A DNA stretch of 64,000 nt from Fasciola hepatica (lineage: Eukaryota; Platyhelminthes; Trematoda; Plagiorchiida; Fasciolidae): assembly GCA_948099385.1 (NCBI GenBank), contig CANUEZ040000167.1, forward strand, positions 1,508,001 through 1,572,000. Direction: 5' to 3'. Position 1 is the stretch's first letter. Each line of letters opens with the position of its first letter. The notes beneath the pieces were generated by a model that was given only the letters and a program-made list of their open reading frames with translations, searched no databases and was not told the origin of the DNA. Positions 13,995-24,675 of the stretch are shown in pieces. Both the position numbers and the translations under genes were made by a program.

Positions 13995-14187
13995 ACACTC
14001 ATCAACATCATCATCGTACAGCGGTAAACAGTAGGGCAAGCCCCACTGACCACTGCCTTTCTCACTGTGTTGCACGCTGAATTAGAAACTGGGAATATAC
14101 AAGATGAACAGGGAGTGGACCTACACGGGTGGTACCCTAGTAGCCAACACACGGAATACACAGTCTAACTGTACAAACGCACATTGA

Positions 14188-14531
14188 TCAATCATTCTGA
14201 TTCGATAGAAAATGACAACACGATCTCCACTGTTCGCGGTTCGCAGCCATATCCTTCAGTGTATCCAGCCAACTGGTAGACGGATTTTTGGACCTCAACC
14301 ACGAAGATGTGAGGCACCTACTTTCCCTAAGTTCGCTGTCCATTTTCTCATTCCTCACTGCCACGTCATCTGTTGACCTCCACGTGGTTTTTCCCACTCC
14401 TGAGGAGGAACGGAGAATAGGACACGGTATGATGGACGTGTGTTTGCCATATATAACACGTGCCCCAACCAAAGAAGTCTACTAATCTGGATACACTGTG
14501 ACAAAACGTCCTCTAAATTAGTACCCAACAC
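14188..14531 (-). pseudogene. C-terminal region of RTE-like element
   Basis: Continues the RT frame past a TGA (the codon after EVRR) as VLGTNLEDVL, then LLWLGHVLYM, the well-conserved WLGHV segment of these proteins. A frameshift near 14410 and another near 14290 follow; the last part reads WLDTLKDMAANREQWRSCCH in a different frame, matching the usual end of the protein (LDTLxDMAANRxQWRSCCxF). The separate frames together cover the full C-terminus, so this is ordinary decay and not a separate gene. Confidence 0.8.
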
Positions 14532-15550
14532 TCACCTTCTGACCTCATAATTGCTCACTGGGCTATTCCACCCAATCTTGGCGATACTACGCAAAACTCG
14601 GTGGTCAAAAACCTCAAGAAGATGAATACCTTCCACACGCAGACTCCAAGTCTCCCAACCATACAACAAAACTGAACGCACTGCAGCACAGTACACACAA
14701 CCTTTCAACTTCAGTGAAATATCAGGTCGGCGCCACAAGTGCTTCAGCCCAGTGTACGCTGCTCGATCTTTGGATATCCGCGTGCTCACCTCTACTACTG
14801 TGCTTCCATCCGTCGTCACGCTGCTGCCGAGGTAGGTGAAATGGTCGACAACTGCCAGCACCTCCCCATCGAGCTTCAAGCTCGGAATCGTTGATGTCCA
14901 GTCTTGTAACATCACCACATACTTTGAAGGTGCAGAGCGCACGCCGAATGGAGGTATTGCTTTTGCGAGTCTATCTAGTGCACGTTGAGCATGTTCCGTG
15001 GGTTCGAACAAGCAGACGAGATCGTCCGTGTAATCTAGGTCACATAGCTTTTCACTGTTTCCTAGTTCGACGTCTACATCCTGAAGATTTTGCAACGCAC
15101 TCTCCATTATTTCGTCCATGACGAAGTTGAGCAGGAATGGAAACAAGGGACATCCTTGTCGGACACGACTGGTCGTTTCGAACCGACCAGATAGTTCACC
15201 GTAAACTCTAACGCGGTCCGAAGTGTGAGAATACAATGGTCTCAGTAGGTTCACTACTTTCTGGGGCATGCCTTTTCGATGGAGAGCACTGAAAGGCGCT
15301 GTTCGATCAATCAAATCGAAGGCACCTTTCAAGTCTAAGAAAACCATTATTGTCGGTCGGCGGTGTGTGTGGCGCGTTCCAAGTAGTCGGCGAAGAGTAA
15401 AAATCTGGTCGATGCATCCTCGACTTGGGCAGAATCCGGCCTGGTGTTCGCGGGCATTCCTCTCACGAGTGGTTGTAAGACGTTGCAGCAGAATCGAGGC
15501 TAATACTTTGGTGACTATCGGAATTAGCCTAATCCCACAATGGTTACCAC
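14532..15550 (-). pseudogene. Reverse transcriptase core of RTE-like element
   Basis: RNA-dependent DNA polymerase of the retrotransposon. The open frame runs without a stop from the frameshift near 15550 to the TGA near 14530, longer than the ATG-started part at 15347. In order it shows IPIVTKVLAS, HQAGFCPSRGCIDQIFTLRR, motif A FLDLKGAFD with both aspartates, motif B RQGCPLFPFLLNF (usual QGCPLSP, S to F here) and motif C YTDD (the catalytic YADD box with A to T). The thumb-side segment FTYLGSSVTTDGS and SVLLYGWETWSL follow, typical of this family. Catalytic aspartates are kept although neighbouring regions are broken. Confidence 0.9.
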
Positions 15551-16396
15551 AGTCTTGCGAATTCTCTTCTTGAAGATGGGAACAATCAATGGCTCACTCC
15601 ATATTAACGGAATACGCTTCTCGTTCCATATGTCCCGGAGCAAGACGGTAAGTGATTTTATCAAATCATTTCCACCCAGTTTGAGAAGAACTTGGGGAAG
15701 TTCGTTGGGATCTACCGCTTTCCCTCGCTTCAGCAATCGAATGCTCGACATCACTTCCACTTTTGAGGGGGTCTCAAGTGATACCACCCAAGGAGTCACA
15801 GTTGTTGACACAAGAGTAACTACACTAGCGTGCGGCCACCTTAACTGCTCCTCGAGGTATTCGGCCCAACGGTCAAGCATCTGTTGTTTGCCATGGATGG
15901 GTTCTCCATTTCTATCGCAAACCGTTTCACTGACCTGGGTGCGCCGTCCATTGGTTTCACGAATAAGTTTGAACAGTCTCTGACTGTTACCTGAAGCAGC
16001 TGCTATTTCCATTTCTTCAGCTACCTTGATCCACCAATTTTCGCGATCATTCTTAAGGCTTTTTGTAAGTTGCCTTTGTAGCTTTCTCTGCATCGTATTC
16101 ATCTCTTTACAATTCGAAAGGTGACGCTTCTGCTCCATTATACTCAACGACTCTTGTGAGATCCAGTGTTTTTGATGGACATCGGATCTAGGACCACAGG
16201 CAAAACCAGCTGCCACATGCATTGCCTGTTGGATGTGGACCCAATGCTCATCTACATAACTGTTCGTCATATATCCTAGCTCATGTGATAATCTCCGCTC
16301 ATAACGGGTGCATACTTCTGGATCACACAAACGTTGCACGGCTAATCCGGTTTGTGGTTTGCGACGATGATCATGGAGCTGGAGAGATAATCGCAT
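15524..16396 (-). pseudogene. Linker region between endonuclease and RT, RTE-like element
   Basis: A 290-residue frame that links the endonuclease to the RT. It includes NWWIKVAEEMEIAAASGNSQ and LFKLIRETNGRR, typical of the pre-RT region of flatworm RTE-like proteins, and later VMSSIRLLKRGKAVDPNELP, the conserved 'GKAxGxDxLP' segment at the start of the RT (here with changed residues). It ends in a frameshift near 15550: after KKRIRK the protein continues in another frame as NCGNHCGIRLIPIVTKVLAS. The true frame of the first part is continuous with the endonuclease fragment upstream. Confidence 0.8.
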
Positions 16397-16468
16397 TAGA
16401 ACTAATGCATGCTCCGACTCTACGTACGTTGACCAGTAAGATCTGCAGTACTGAACAGAACTGCGCCT

Positions 16469-16860
16469 TCAGTAGCATAAGGCGATATGATCATTCTGGC
16501 TTAGAGTACCTGTAGAGTTAGAGCGCCATGTCGCTGTGTGATGCGAGCTGTGTCGGAAATCGGTGCTAGACAAGAAGAATCGATTGTCTGCACAGAACTG
16601 GAGAAGCCTATCCCCCTTATCTGTACGTTGAGCGGATAAAGCACAACGCCCACCTAAACAATCTTCTGATGCACTTAGTTTGCCAATTTGTACATTAAAG
16701 TCACCAGCTAGCACTACAATGTCAGAACCTTTACTGATGCGAACGAGGGTGGCGAGTTCATCATAGAACTCATCTTTCTGCGCGGTGCTACACTGAAAGC
16801 AACCGGGAAGCTGTCACACTGTAGGCGATGAGATTAGTCATGAGAAAATTCCTATACTAC
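16469..16860 (-). pseudogene. Apurinic-type endonuclease domain remnant of RTE-like element
   Basis: This is the C-terminal part of the endonuclease that nicks target DNA for target-primed reverse transcription. Visible motifs are LAGDFNVQIG, typical of the AP-endonuclease fold in these elements, and a terminal SQNDHIALCY that matches the QxDHI/LxxY end of the domain (the consensus I/VDHI here reads NDHI). Upstream residues DEFYDELATLVRISKGSD fit the family spacing. The frame is broken by a stop near 16830 and ends at TGA about 16468. The reading frame after that TGA is the same as the downstream 15524-16396 frame, so one nonsense change separates them. The N-terminal half of the endonuclease is missing. 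Confidence 0.8.
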
Positions 16861-17956
16861 GGGGTGACGATTGTGGTGCATCATCCGGATACCTTATTAC
16901 GTCTTGTTTCACAGCTTACTGATTTGCACACTGGTCGGTTTGGTCACGTTATTCTCAATTCTTTATTATTCGACCGAAATAGAGTTAGATGATTTGCTAA
17001 AATGGTACCCGGGGAATTAATGTCTGCCGGGACCATGATGACCTAGTGCTGCCTAGTGGAATCAATGTTGTACTGCGCGCATACATCACACATTCCCGGA
17101 TCCTGTTCATGTACTTTATCATCTGTTACACAATTTGAAACGCGGAATTATTTTTCCAAAGTTCTCACAATGTGTATTATCATGGTTTGCGTTCTTTCAT
17201 CTATGAATCTTTCTATTCCGTGGCCGTTATTCACCATAATAGTGCCATATACTGCTGAATATTCAACCACCGGGGTGCACAGAACAACTACTTAACTTGC
17301 CTTGAATGTCAGATGCATGTGACTTGTCATGCAATGCAGTAATCTCGCGCTCGAACAGCATCACAAGATTAATCTCGATGGAAGCATTCGGTAGGGATCT
17401 GAACTATAACAAAGGTTGATAATTGTGAGCTTTCTTTTTCCTAGTAAAGTGTTTACAATCCTTGAAGTTAGTTAGCTATCCTAATGATGGTTGAAAATTG
17501 TCCGAGGCTGGGATTGGTTCATTTCCTTTTGTCGGGCGCACTCTGGTTTGTTTGCTTTCTTCTATGGTGACCTTTGCTGCGAATAACCATGTTTGTTTCA
17601 GTGACATTTCTCATTCACATTCACTTCCATCACTTCGATAGTTTCAGATCAATTCAACTGTATGTGATGAGATTCAGACACCTCTGAGAAATGTTTGCGT
17701 ACGAGCATCATTATCAGAAGATCATTTTTCACTTTTGCATATACACGACTCCTGACATCGTTATGATACCCTTCAATGTGCATTCCAACTTCTGTCGAAC
17801 ATTCACCAATAGTTTAGCTAAAACGACACTCGCATTTCTACGCTTCCAAATTTCTGGCGATTTCGCACCGCTCATGATCAGCATGAGATGCGAGTTGCTC
17901 CGGAACGACTCACACTCACTCGTTTTAAGTGTGTTGGTTCAGGTTGGTTGGTTGCC
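16861..17956. other. Non-coding stretch, nothing recognised
   Basis: Short open frames only (79 and 89 residues) without domains. It may include the insertion flank of the truncated RTE-like element, but no target-site duplication could be identified. Confidence 0.45.
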
Positions 17957-18117
17957 ATGATGTTCTGATCGCTGAGCTTGGTCTTTGGATCTCAAACGTT
18001 TCACTCCCACCCGAGGTGACATCATCAGTGCGTCAGGCGCATGCACTGATGATGTCACCTGGACTGATGATGAAACGTTTACGATCTAAACATCAAGCTC
18101 GGTGATCAGAACATCAT
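17957..18117. repeat. 161-bp palindromic (fold-back) element with hammerhead-like cores
   Basis: Both ends carry the same inverted terminus: ATGATGTTCTGATC at 17957-17970 and GATCAGAACATCAT at 18104-18117. At the centre, 18014-18031 and 18043-18060 form a perfect 18-bp stem around an 11-nt loop. The right half contains CTGATGA (18046-18052) and GAAAC (18072-18076), the two conserved boxes of the hammerhead ribozyme, with a plausible stem II between them. The left half carries the same boxes on the minus strand. The unit is related to half-copies at 22804-22890 and 54037-54122. I infer that it derives from terminal sequence of Penelope-like elements joined in inverted orientation. Confidence 0.8.
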
Positions 18118-20753
18118 TTCAGGATTCACACTGTCATCGCTCCATTAAAAAAACCGTGGAACTTTGTCAAGGCGTTTCATCCGAGACGATAAAATGTGTT
18201 TTCTGACCTGTGTATCCCCCAGAATCTCAACTTTAATTTGTCATGCGTCAGCACCCTCGTTTGCAAGTCTCCGATGGAAACCTTCCTATTGTTGAAACAC
18301 GGCACCTTTGATGATCGACTATACTGAAAATCATATACTAAAGAGTGGTTTAAGTATAAACAGAATATTGATTTGAACTTCCAAATTTTTCTTGAAGTCC
18401 TGCAAAATCCATTAGGCAAAAACTGTTTGTTGTACCAGCAGTATTTCCGTCTGTTTGTAGCAATAACCAAAATGAATGCGTCTCGGAACCCGAAAAAAGA
18501 ATTCTGCATTATTTGAGCAGTGCCACTGGGTAATTCGTCTGCATTACCACCAACTAGTTTGCTGACTGGTTGCAACACATGTTGATACTTCTCACATATT
18601 TCACAACCTGCTGATTATAAACAGTCTTTTCCACACGAATCGATTCAGATTCGGTCACACGTGATGGCTTCCGGTCACGTGGCGCGTGATCATTCTAGTC
18701 GACTGGTTTCATGAGTCATAAGTCCAGAGTTTGCTGTCTGGTCCGTCAGTACCAGTGACAAAGCACTAACATAAGATATTCGCACTATGGTCAGTTGGAG
18801 ACTCATCTAATGTGAAACCAGGCACAATCCAGATTGAGTAGCATGTCCACTGGTGTCAGTGAACCTCGGTTGCAATTTATCCTATTTCACACACGGGTGT
18901 TATTTCTAGACCAGAGTGGTGGGCACGACTTAGTTAATAAGGTCTGTTAGAATTTTTGTTATAGATTTTTGAGTAAATCGTCCCGGGTAGTCTTTTACCA
19001 GCTGTGGTTTCCATATGGCCCTCGAATACAGAGCAGAGTTCGCGGAAGAAAATCACACGTTTGCGTCTCAAGAGAGTGACTTGGTTAGTCTGATAATACT
19101 GTTATTTTTATAAGGTCCTAGGGACTGAACTAGGCTTTGGTTATGTCTTGCCAACCGTCAAGTTGATATTATCGGCGCACTGGTTTCACCTCACCTGACG
19201 ATGAAACGCTTTCAACTTAGATGACGAGCTATTGGCAATTCACGGTAACCCGTATTCACGTTCGCTGGGTGTGTTGTCTTTTCATGACGCCCTACTGGAT
19301 GCCCCTTCTTAGTCACTCATTTGCTGTTCGTATGAAAATGAAACTGATGACATTGTTCGAGTGAATAGAAAAACTCTGCAACCTTGTTCCTCACTCCGTC
19401 ACACAGTCGGCAATGACACGAACTTTTGGCCGCATTTCTATGTGACCAGTGCATTAACCTGGTTTTCTTGAAAATGAAGTGAACCTATCCTATTTTACAA
19501 CTGTTGTGAAGCAGCATTAGCTTTCTTTTGTCTAATCACACTTTCCCCACATGCATAATCCCATGTTTGGCATTGTGGGAAACTGCATCAGATGGATGCA
19601 ATGTCGACCGAATTTCTAATGGGTTGCATAATCACATCCGGCCGCGAGAAACACTTCAAAAACTTGTTTATCTTATATAGGAAAGAGCCCCGGATTAGCA
19701 TAGAAACACTTGGTAGACTCGTAACGGAATGCGAAAATATTCGAAAAGAACTTCGTTGTCCTAATTCAGACAACGTACACAAACCCCTATATGTATGCAA
19801 TCTAAAAAAATAATCTTTAGATATGCGTCTTTTACCAAATTACCGAAAACCCCTCTTTGAGAAGCACAAAGATTCACGTGACAGGCAAAGTGTCGTGTCA
19901 TTCCGTTGAATTTACACATTTTTGATATCGCACCTTTCTCACACGTGCCCTTTCCTTTGTCGTGAACTGCGTAAGAATGCACTGTTTTCTTTTATAACAC
20001 TATCGGGACAGAACTAAGTTACCATCGTCTATATTTATGTGCTAGATCAAAAGCAATCACTACCACCAATAACCAGGGCAAAATTTCATTGGTAAGTCAC
20101 GGTAGGTGTTATTCGTTATAGGGCCCGTAAAGGTTTACACCAATTTGTGACTTTCGATTACGAAAAAGCAACTAGTTAGGTAAACGTCAGACCGCTCGAA
20201 AATCTCTTCCACATCAATAATGTTATTGTGACTAGATGCGGACCAGTCAGTGAGCGATCCGTGGTTTTTGAATAGTATTAGAGGAAAATAAAGAAACGAT
20301 AATCTGTGCAACATCTGTAAACAAATACGTTTTAGCTCCAACGAAAGTCAGCCATCTAGTCGTGAATGTTCGTCAACGGCACAGCCAATTTGGAAAACAT
20401 TTCAAGAGGTTTAACTAATGCCAGCATCATTGAAAATTAGACTCCGTAAGGTTTGAGCCGGAGTCAATTAAAATGTGTGTACCCACTCATAAACACCTAA
20501 AAAGCAGTCTATGTGAATCGATCCATTGGATGGTAGACGACAGTAATCGACCTGAGACGAGTGGGTGTTATCATCAGGGGGATACCTCAAGGTCAGTTCA
20601 TGTATCAAGCCGATGACCAAGTCCGATATCTGTGTCCTTTGTGTTTCTTACTTTTGACGTGCTCAACATGGTTTCACAAGGGATTTCACACTGACACGGG
20701 TGGCAAAAGACACTACGGTTATAGGTGATTAGTGTGATTTTATTGTTTTACAG
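18118..20753. other. Non-coding stretch with a possible further half-element trace
   Basis: No gene is recognised. At about 19170-19240 the sequence CACCTGACGATGAAACG resembles the CTGATGA-GAAAC core of the fold-back element, but the stem between the boxes is missing and the flanks differ. Other open frames are short and featureless. Confidence 0.4.
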
Positions 20754-20915
20754 AATGAAGTCATCTTTGGAAGAAAAGGATCGAATTTTGTTGCAGTTTC
20801 TTATGCCTGGGCACATTGCAAAGGGGGTTCCTAGAAGCTGCTCGAACTCAATTTTGTCAAGCTAAAAAAATATCCAGATTTGTGGACTGTTTTCGAATCA
20901 GTCATTTTTTCAACA
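20754..20915 (+). pseudogene. Possible exon with LisH-like segment, one-base frame break
   Basis: A tract TTTTATTGTTTTACAG (acceptor ending at 20753) precedes ATG at 20755 and the peptide MKSSLEEKDRILLQFLMPGH. After a run of five G near 20822-20826 the continuation switches frame to FLEAARTQFCQAKKISRF. A strong donor-like GTGAGTT begins at 20916. If one G were absent, the joined peptide would resemble a LisH-type helix pair (leucine-rich, then GH-x-x-x-FLEAA). No other exon of this possible gene was found. It could be a pseudogene exon, a sequencing error in a homopolymer, or chance. Confidence 0.25.
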
Positions 20916-21740
20916 GTGAGTTCCATAGAGACAAATACAGACGGTGTCGAAATTCCCACTTACTTCCCACGCAGTATATCGAACAAAAGTTGGAAATATA
21001 AAATCATACATAACTTGATTCTGATTCCGTGAATGCTGTAGGCCGCTTCATTTGTGTGACCTTGGATACTGTGATAAATGTGCCTGAAACTCGGCAACAA
21101 AAAATTTATAGTGCGTCGAATGTGAATGATTCTGAGAACTAGATAGTTGGGATTCACCGCATACAGTTCTCAACACCGATCGATTAAAACTGATCCCACC
21201 TGAATCGATAGACGCACATTTGGGGAGTACTATATTATCTCGCTGCTCAACAGCTGACTCACGGATGATGGCGATTCTAACGGAGAAAACATTTCCGCCT
21301 AATTCGGATGTGCTCATCTGACAGCAAGGTCATGTGATTGCTATCCGTTGAATATCTATTTTCTGTTTGTGCTGATGGAGAAAGCTGGTTGAACGCAGAA
21401 AATTCCACCAATTTAGGAGAGAGCGAAATATAGAGGGGAAAATAAATTCATCCAATCCATCGGGCACATGTTTCTTTTGCAAAGTGGAATCTTTCGGGTA
21501 ACAAATGCAATTGTTTCCACATCATTTATTCCAAATACGGTATCAGAATACGAGGCTGTCGGAAGAACGACATATCAGATGTGGATAATGACATTACCTG
21601 AACGTCAAATAAATAACCACTTCGGAAGAGTATGATCTCTAGCCGGTGAGAAAATATTCCAGGGAAGTGATGTACTCTACCTTTAGGAAGGATGAGGGAA
21701 ATAACCAATATTGACTTTTGGATAATCTGAAGCTGACACA
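20916..21740. other. Non-coding stretch, nothing recognised
   Basis: No domain, long repeat or RNA gene was seen between the possible LisH-like exon and repeat copy A. Confidence 0.45.
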
Positions 21741-23095
21741 AGGCACCCAACAAAGGCGGTCACGTGTAGCAATCGCGATGGAATTCAGATCGCGTCGCCC
21801 ATCACTTTGGCTATCAATTTCCTTCATATGATCAAAAGCGAGATTCAGAGGGCTCATATAAACGTGATTCGTGCTAGGAAACTCACAAACAGTTTCATTC
21901 CAATGACCCTGAAGTCACAAGACTGGACAAGCTGATTCATAGGGGCTGCAAACATTATGGTCAACCTTGTCGAGGGAGCTTTATCAACGATACCCAAGAG
22001 AACACAGATTTTATCAACCTCAAAATGTAAATCTTACTCACTTTGTCAGACGAGAATCACTTTTCTAGGAAGACCATCTTATTGAAGGGTAATATGCTCT
22101 ATTGTGTGCCATAAGAGAGTTGGAGCACCATATAACTGTGGACGTATCTGTTCCCTTATGGTATGCTGTTACACAAGCGGAACAGTAAGTGATCAAAAAG
22201 ATCGGTTTTCATAACTTATTCATGCAAGTCAAGATTTGTATATGATTGCAAGTTGATTCCCAACGTTGGACAAACAGTATAAGACTTTTTTCCACGCCAA
22301 ACTTGAAAGGTTAAATATGCACGACAGAGCACAGGAAGACTATTTTCTGGTTATTTGGTTTATGGAATCTGTATTACAAACTGGAATAGGTGACTAAGAA
22401 TAACGATGGCCAACACAGTAGCATACAAACTGATACCTCTGATTTATATATTGGGTTCTCACATTTCTCATGTTTTTGATCTGTGATGTTAACGTAATGG
22501 TGAATTTACTGGATTGTTCGTGCAGTGCTTGTCACAGAGAGTGGAGATAAGCAGGAATGCCTTTGCACGTACTATTTGCATTGATTTTACTGTTCATTAG
22601 ATGGTTGGTTGAGAAACATGAAATGACTGTGTCCATGTCTTGGGTTTATGCGAACGTGTCACGGTAAGTCAGAAAACCACTTTGTGTCTCGAATTTCGAC
22701 AGTCCATGACAATGCACACTGTCAGTTGCGTTATTGTTTAATAGGCGTTATTCCCTGGTGGATGTGTCCATAAGAATCGGTTTATTTCTGACTACTAATA
22801 TACATGATGTTCTGATCGCTGAGCTTGGTGATTGGATCGTAAACATTTCATGACCAGTGGGGGTGACAACGCCAGTGCATGGCGTATAGTGCGCATGAAA
22901 ACAGTGGATGAAATGTCAAGAAGAACATTGCAATATTCAGCAATCGGTCAGTAGTTTTGAGACACCACAATTCATTCTAATTTTTTCTCTCTTTCAGGGG
23001 AATTTGTTTCTGGAATTTATTGCCCCCCAAAAATAAAAATCTTCACTTGATTGAGATAATTCAGCCTAAATTTCTGATTTTTAAAATATGAGGCA
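21741..23095. repeat. 1.3-kb interspersed repeat, copy A
   Basis: Matches 53012-54325 in direct orientation at high identity, starting at AGGCACCCAACA and fading after CAGCCTAAATTTCTGATTT. Outside these limits the flanks do not match. Main differences: a replaced block around 22200-22300, where this copy has about 40-75 extra bases, and scattered substitutions. At 22804-22890 it carries the end of the fold-back element (ATGATGTTCTGATCGCTGAG...). No transposase or RT frame lies inside, so this is probably a non-autonomous element or the terminal part of a Penelope-like element. Confidence 0.85.
22804..22890 (-). repeat. Half-copy of fold-back / PLE-terminal sequence (in copy A)
   Basis: Starts with ATGATGTTCTGATCGCTGAG like the left arm of the 17957-18117 element and continues through GGATCGTAAACATTTCATGA to GGGGGTGACAACGCCAGTG. 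On the minus strand this gives CTGGCG, GTCACCCCCACTGG and ATGAAATG, a decayed version of the CTGANGA - stem - GAAAC arrangement. Only one arm is present, so it cannot form the long palindrome. Confidence 0.65.
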
Positions 23096-23273
23096 TGTAT
23101 TGAGAACAATAAGGCGGTTGCCTTTTTTCCGGGTAAGTTCCCGTGTCAACGCTTATCAAGTGGTTGAGATCGGCCGAGTGACATTCTGGGATGAATGCAG
23201 CAAAATTACAGAAAATCTTATTCCTCATCACACTTTTTACCAATAACTCTCAGGATGAATACCATTTTCTTTG

Positions 23274-23277
<4 letters not shown>

Positions 23278-23317
<40 letters not shown>
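23278..23317. repeat. (TC)n microsatellite
   Basis: About 40 bp of uninterrupted CT dinucleotides. Confidence 0.97.
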
Positions 23318-23319
<2 letters not shown>

Positions 23320-24611
23320 AGTCCATTCGAACTGTTCACTTTTTCAGTAACACCCTACTAGTCGCGTATGCTTTTATTTGGGTCTTTACTACAACTAAGT
23401 TGGATTAAAACTCTCCGACTGGCGTCATTTTTCAAGTCAGTTGATTTAAGAAACCTATGGCACGAATGCCCAGCACTTGAATGAGTTCACAATATCAAGC
23501 GAGGGACAAACGCCTAAGAGAAATGTAACTTGATCCACATCATATATTTCTCGAGCTCCACGTTATCTATGTGCAAGTATACCCTGACTCCTTTGCTGTG
23601 GCAAAAAACGAGCAAACCGGTTGAAAGCAAAAGTGTACCGAACTGCTAATCAGTAGCAGGGTCACAACGGTTGTCTTCAAATAAGTTCACTATTGGCCGA
23701 AACGTGACTGAATGGTTTCTTGATCACATGATGCCCATAAATCGAACCAGAAATAATGGGGTAAATGTCCTTTGGCTAATGGCATCTTGCAGAGAAATAA
23801 AAGTGCACAGGGAGTTCTGCCAGGGATTTAGTAGAGGCATACAGTCGATCAATACGAATTCTAGCCATTCACGGAAAAGAGAATAAACATATCTAACTTG
23901 TAATTCATGGAGTCTCGTAGACTTACCTGATTGCAGGCATTTTCCTCATTAGAACAACAGGCACAAAGCTTTACATTTCATCATAATCGAACTTACATGC
24001 CTAAGGGTTGTTGTGATAATCTGAAACACTATCAAACCATTTTGCAAGTTGAGAGAGTCAAAAGGAAGAACAGTAAAGATGCAAAACGCGTCCGTGTCTG
24101 CAGATGAGTTATTTCATACGGTGCTGTGAGAACTTTGCCAATCATCTAACCAAACCAGTCACTAAGCGATAATAAGAGATCAAGCGCATGAACCTTACAG
24201 ACCACTTCTAAACCTCTTACAGAATAGGCATCGATTGACTTAAAAGACCAAAAACAGATGTAGGACATTTTATTTTTTTGCTCTGGATTTTCAAGAAGGC
24301 ACCTCAAACAAGAATCCCGAAAATGGGTTTGTTTCGCGTTGTCAAAGTGAAATTTTCTTAAATTTGTGTATGAGATTGGACAGAGAAAGCCTGAACGGAA
24401 CATGACAGAATTGATTTCCACGGTATTTGCGAGTAGTCCGTGATTAGGCGAAACCAGTCTAACCACATTCGGAAAAGGGCAAATTGACGAATAGCCTTAT
24501 TTTCCGAGTTTCTTATGCATTTATGATACTTCACACGGCCGAGTAATCCAGGTTACGTTCGAGGAATCCCTTAAATTCTTTTTCTTGAATGTAACTCTTG
24601 TATAATATGAA
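23318..24611. other. Non-coding stretch, nothing recognised
   Basis: Only short open frames without motifs; the 106-residue minus-strand frame at 24146-24466 shows no recognisable domain. Confidence 0.45.
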
Positions 24612-24613
24612 AT

Positions 24614-24673
<60 letters not shown>
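24612..24673. repeat. (AT)n microsatellite
   Basis: About 62 bp of AT dinucleotides with a single ATGT interruption. The minus-strand reading frame across it consists of alternating Tyr and Ile and is not a gene. Confidence 0.97.

Positions 24674-24675
<2 letters not shown>

Larger units (their letters stand above)
13995..16860 (-). mobile_element. Degenerate RTE-like non-LTR retrotransposon, 5' truncated
   Basis: A minus-strand retrotransposon remnant of about 2.9 kb. Domains follow the usual order: the end of an apurinic-type endonuclease (16469-16860), a linker region (15551-16396), reverse transcriptase (14532-15550) and a conserved C-terminal region (14188-14531). The 5' end is lost: similarity fades near 16860 inside the endonuclease. 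The 3' end may be near 13995, where the minus strand has a short GATGATGATGTTGATGA tract; RTE-type elements typically end in short tandem repeats. The copy is dead: it has in-frame TGA stops at about 16468 and 14523 and frameshifts near 15550, 14410 and 14290. Clade assignment is from overall protein character, not a phylogeny. Confidence 0.85.

Noticed and set aside
14530..16469. Alternative genetic code (TGA read as amino acid) because of in-frame TGA in the RTE-like frame
   Set aside because: The same elements also have frameshifts and a TAG, one TGA replaces an expected Arg codon, and the host exons use TGG for Trp; decay explains it.
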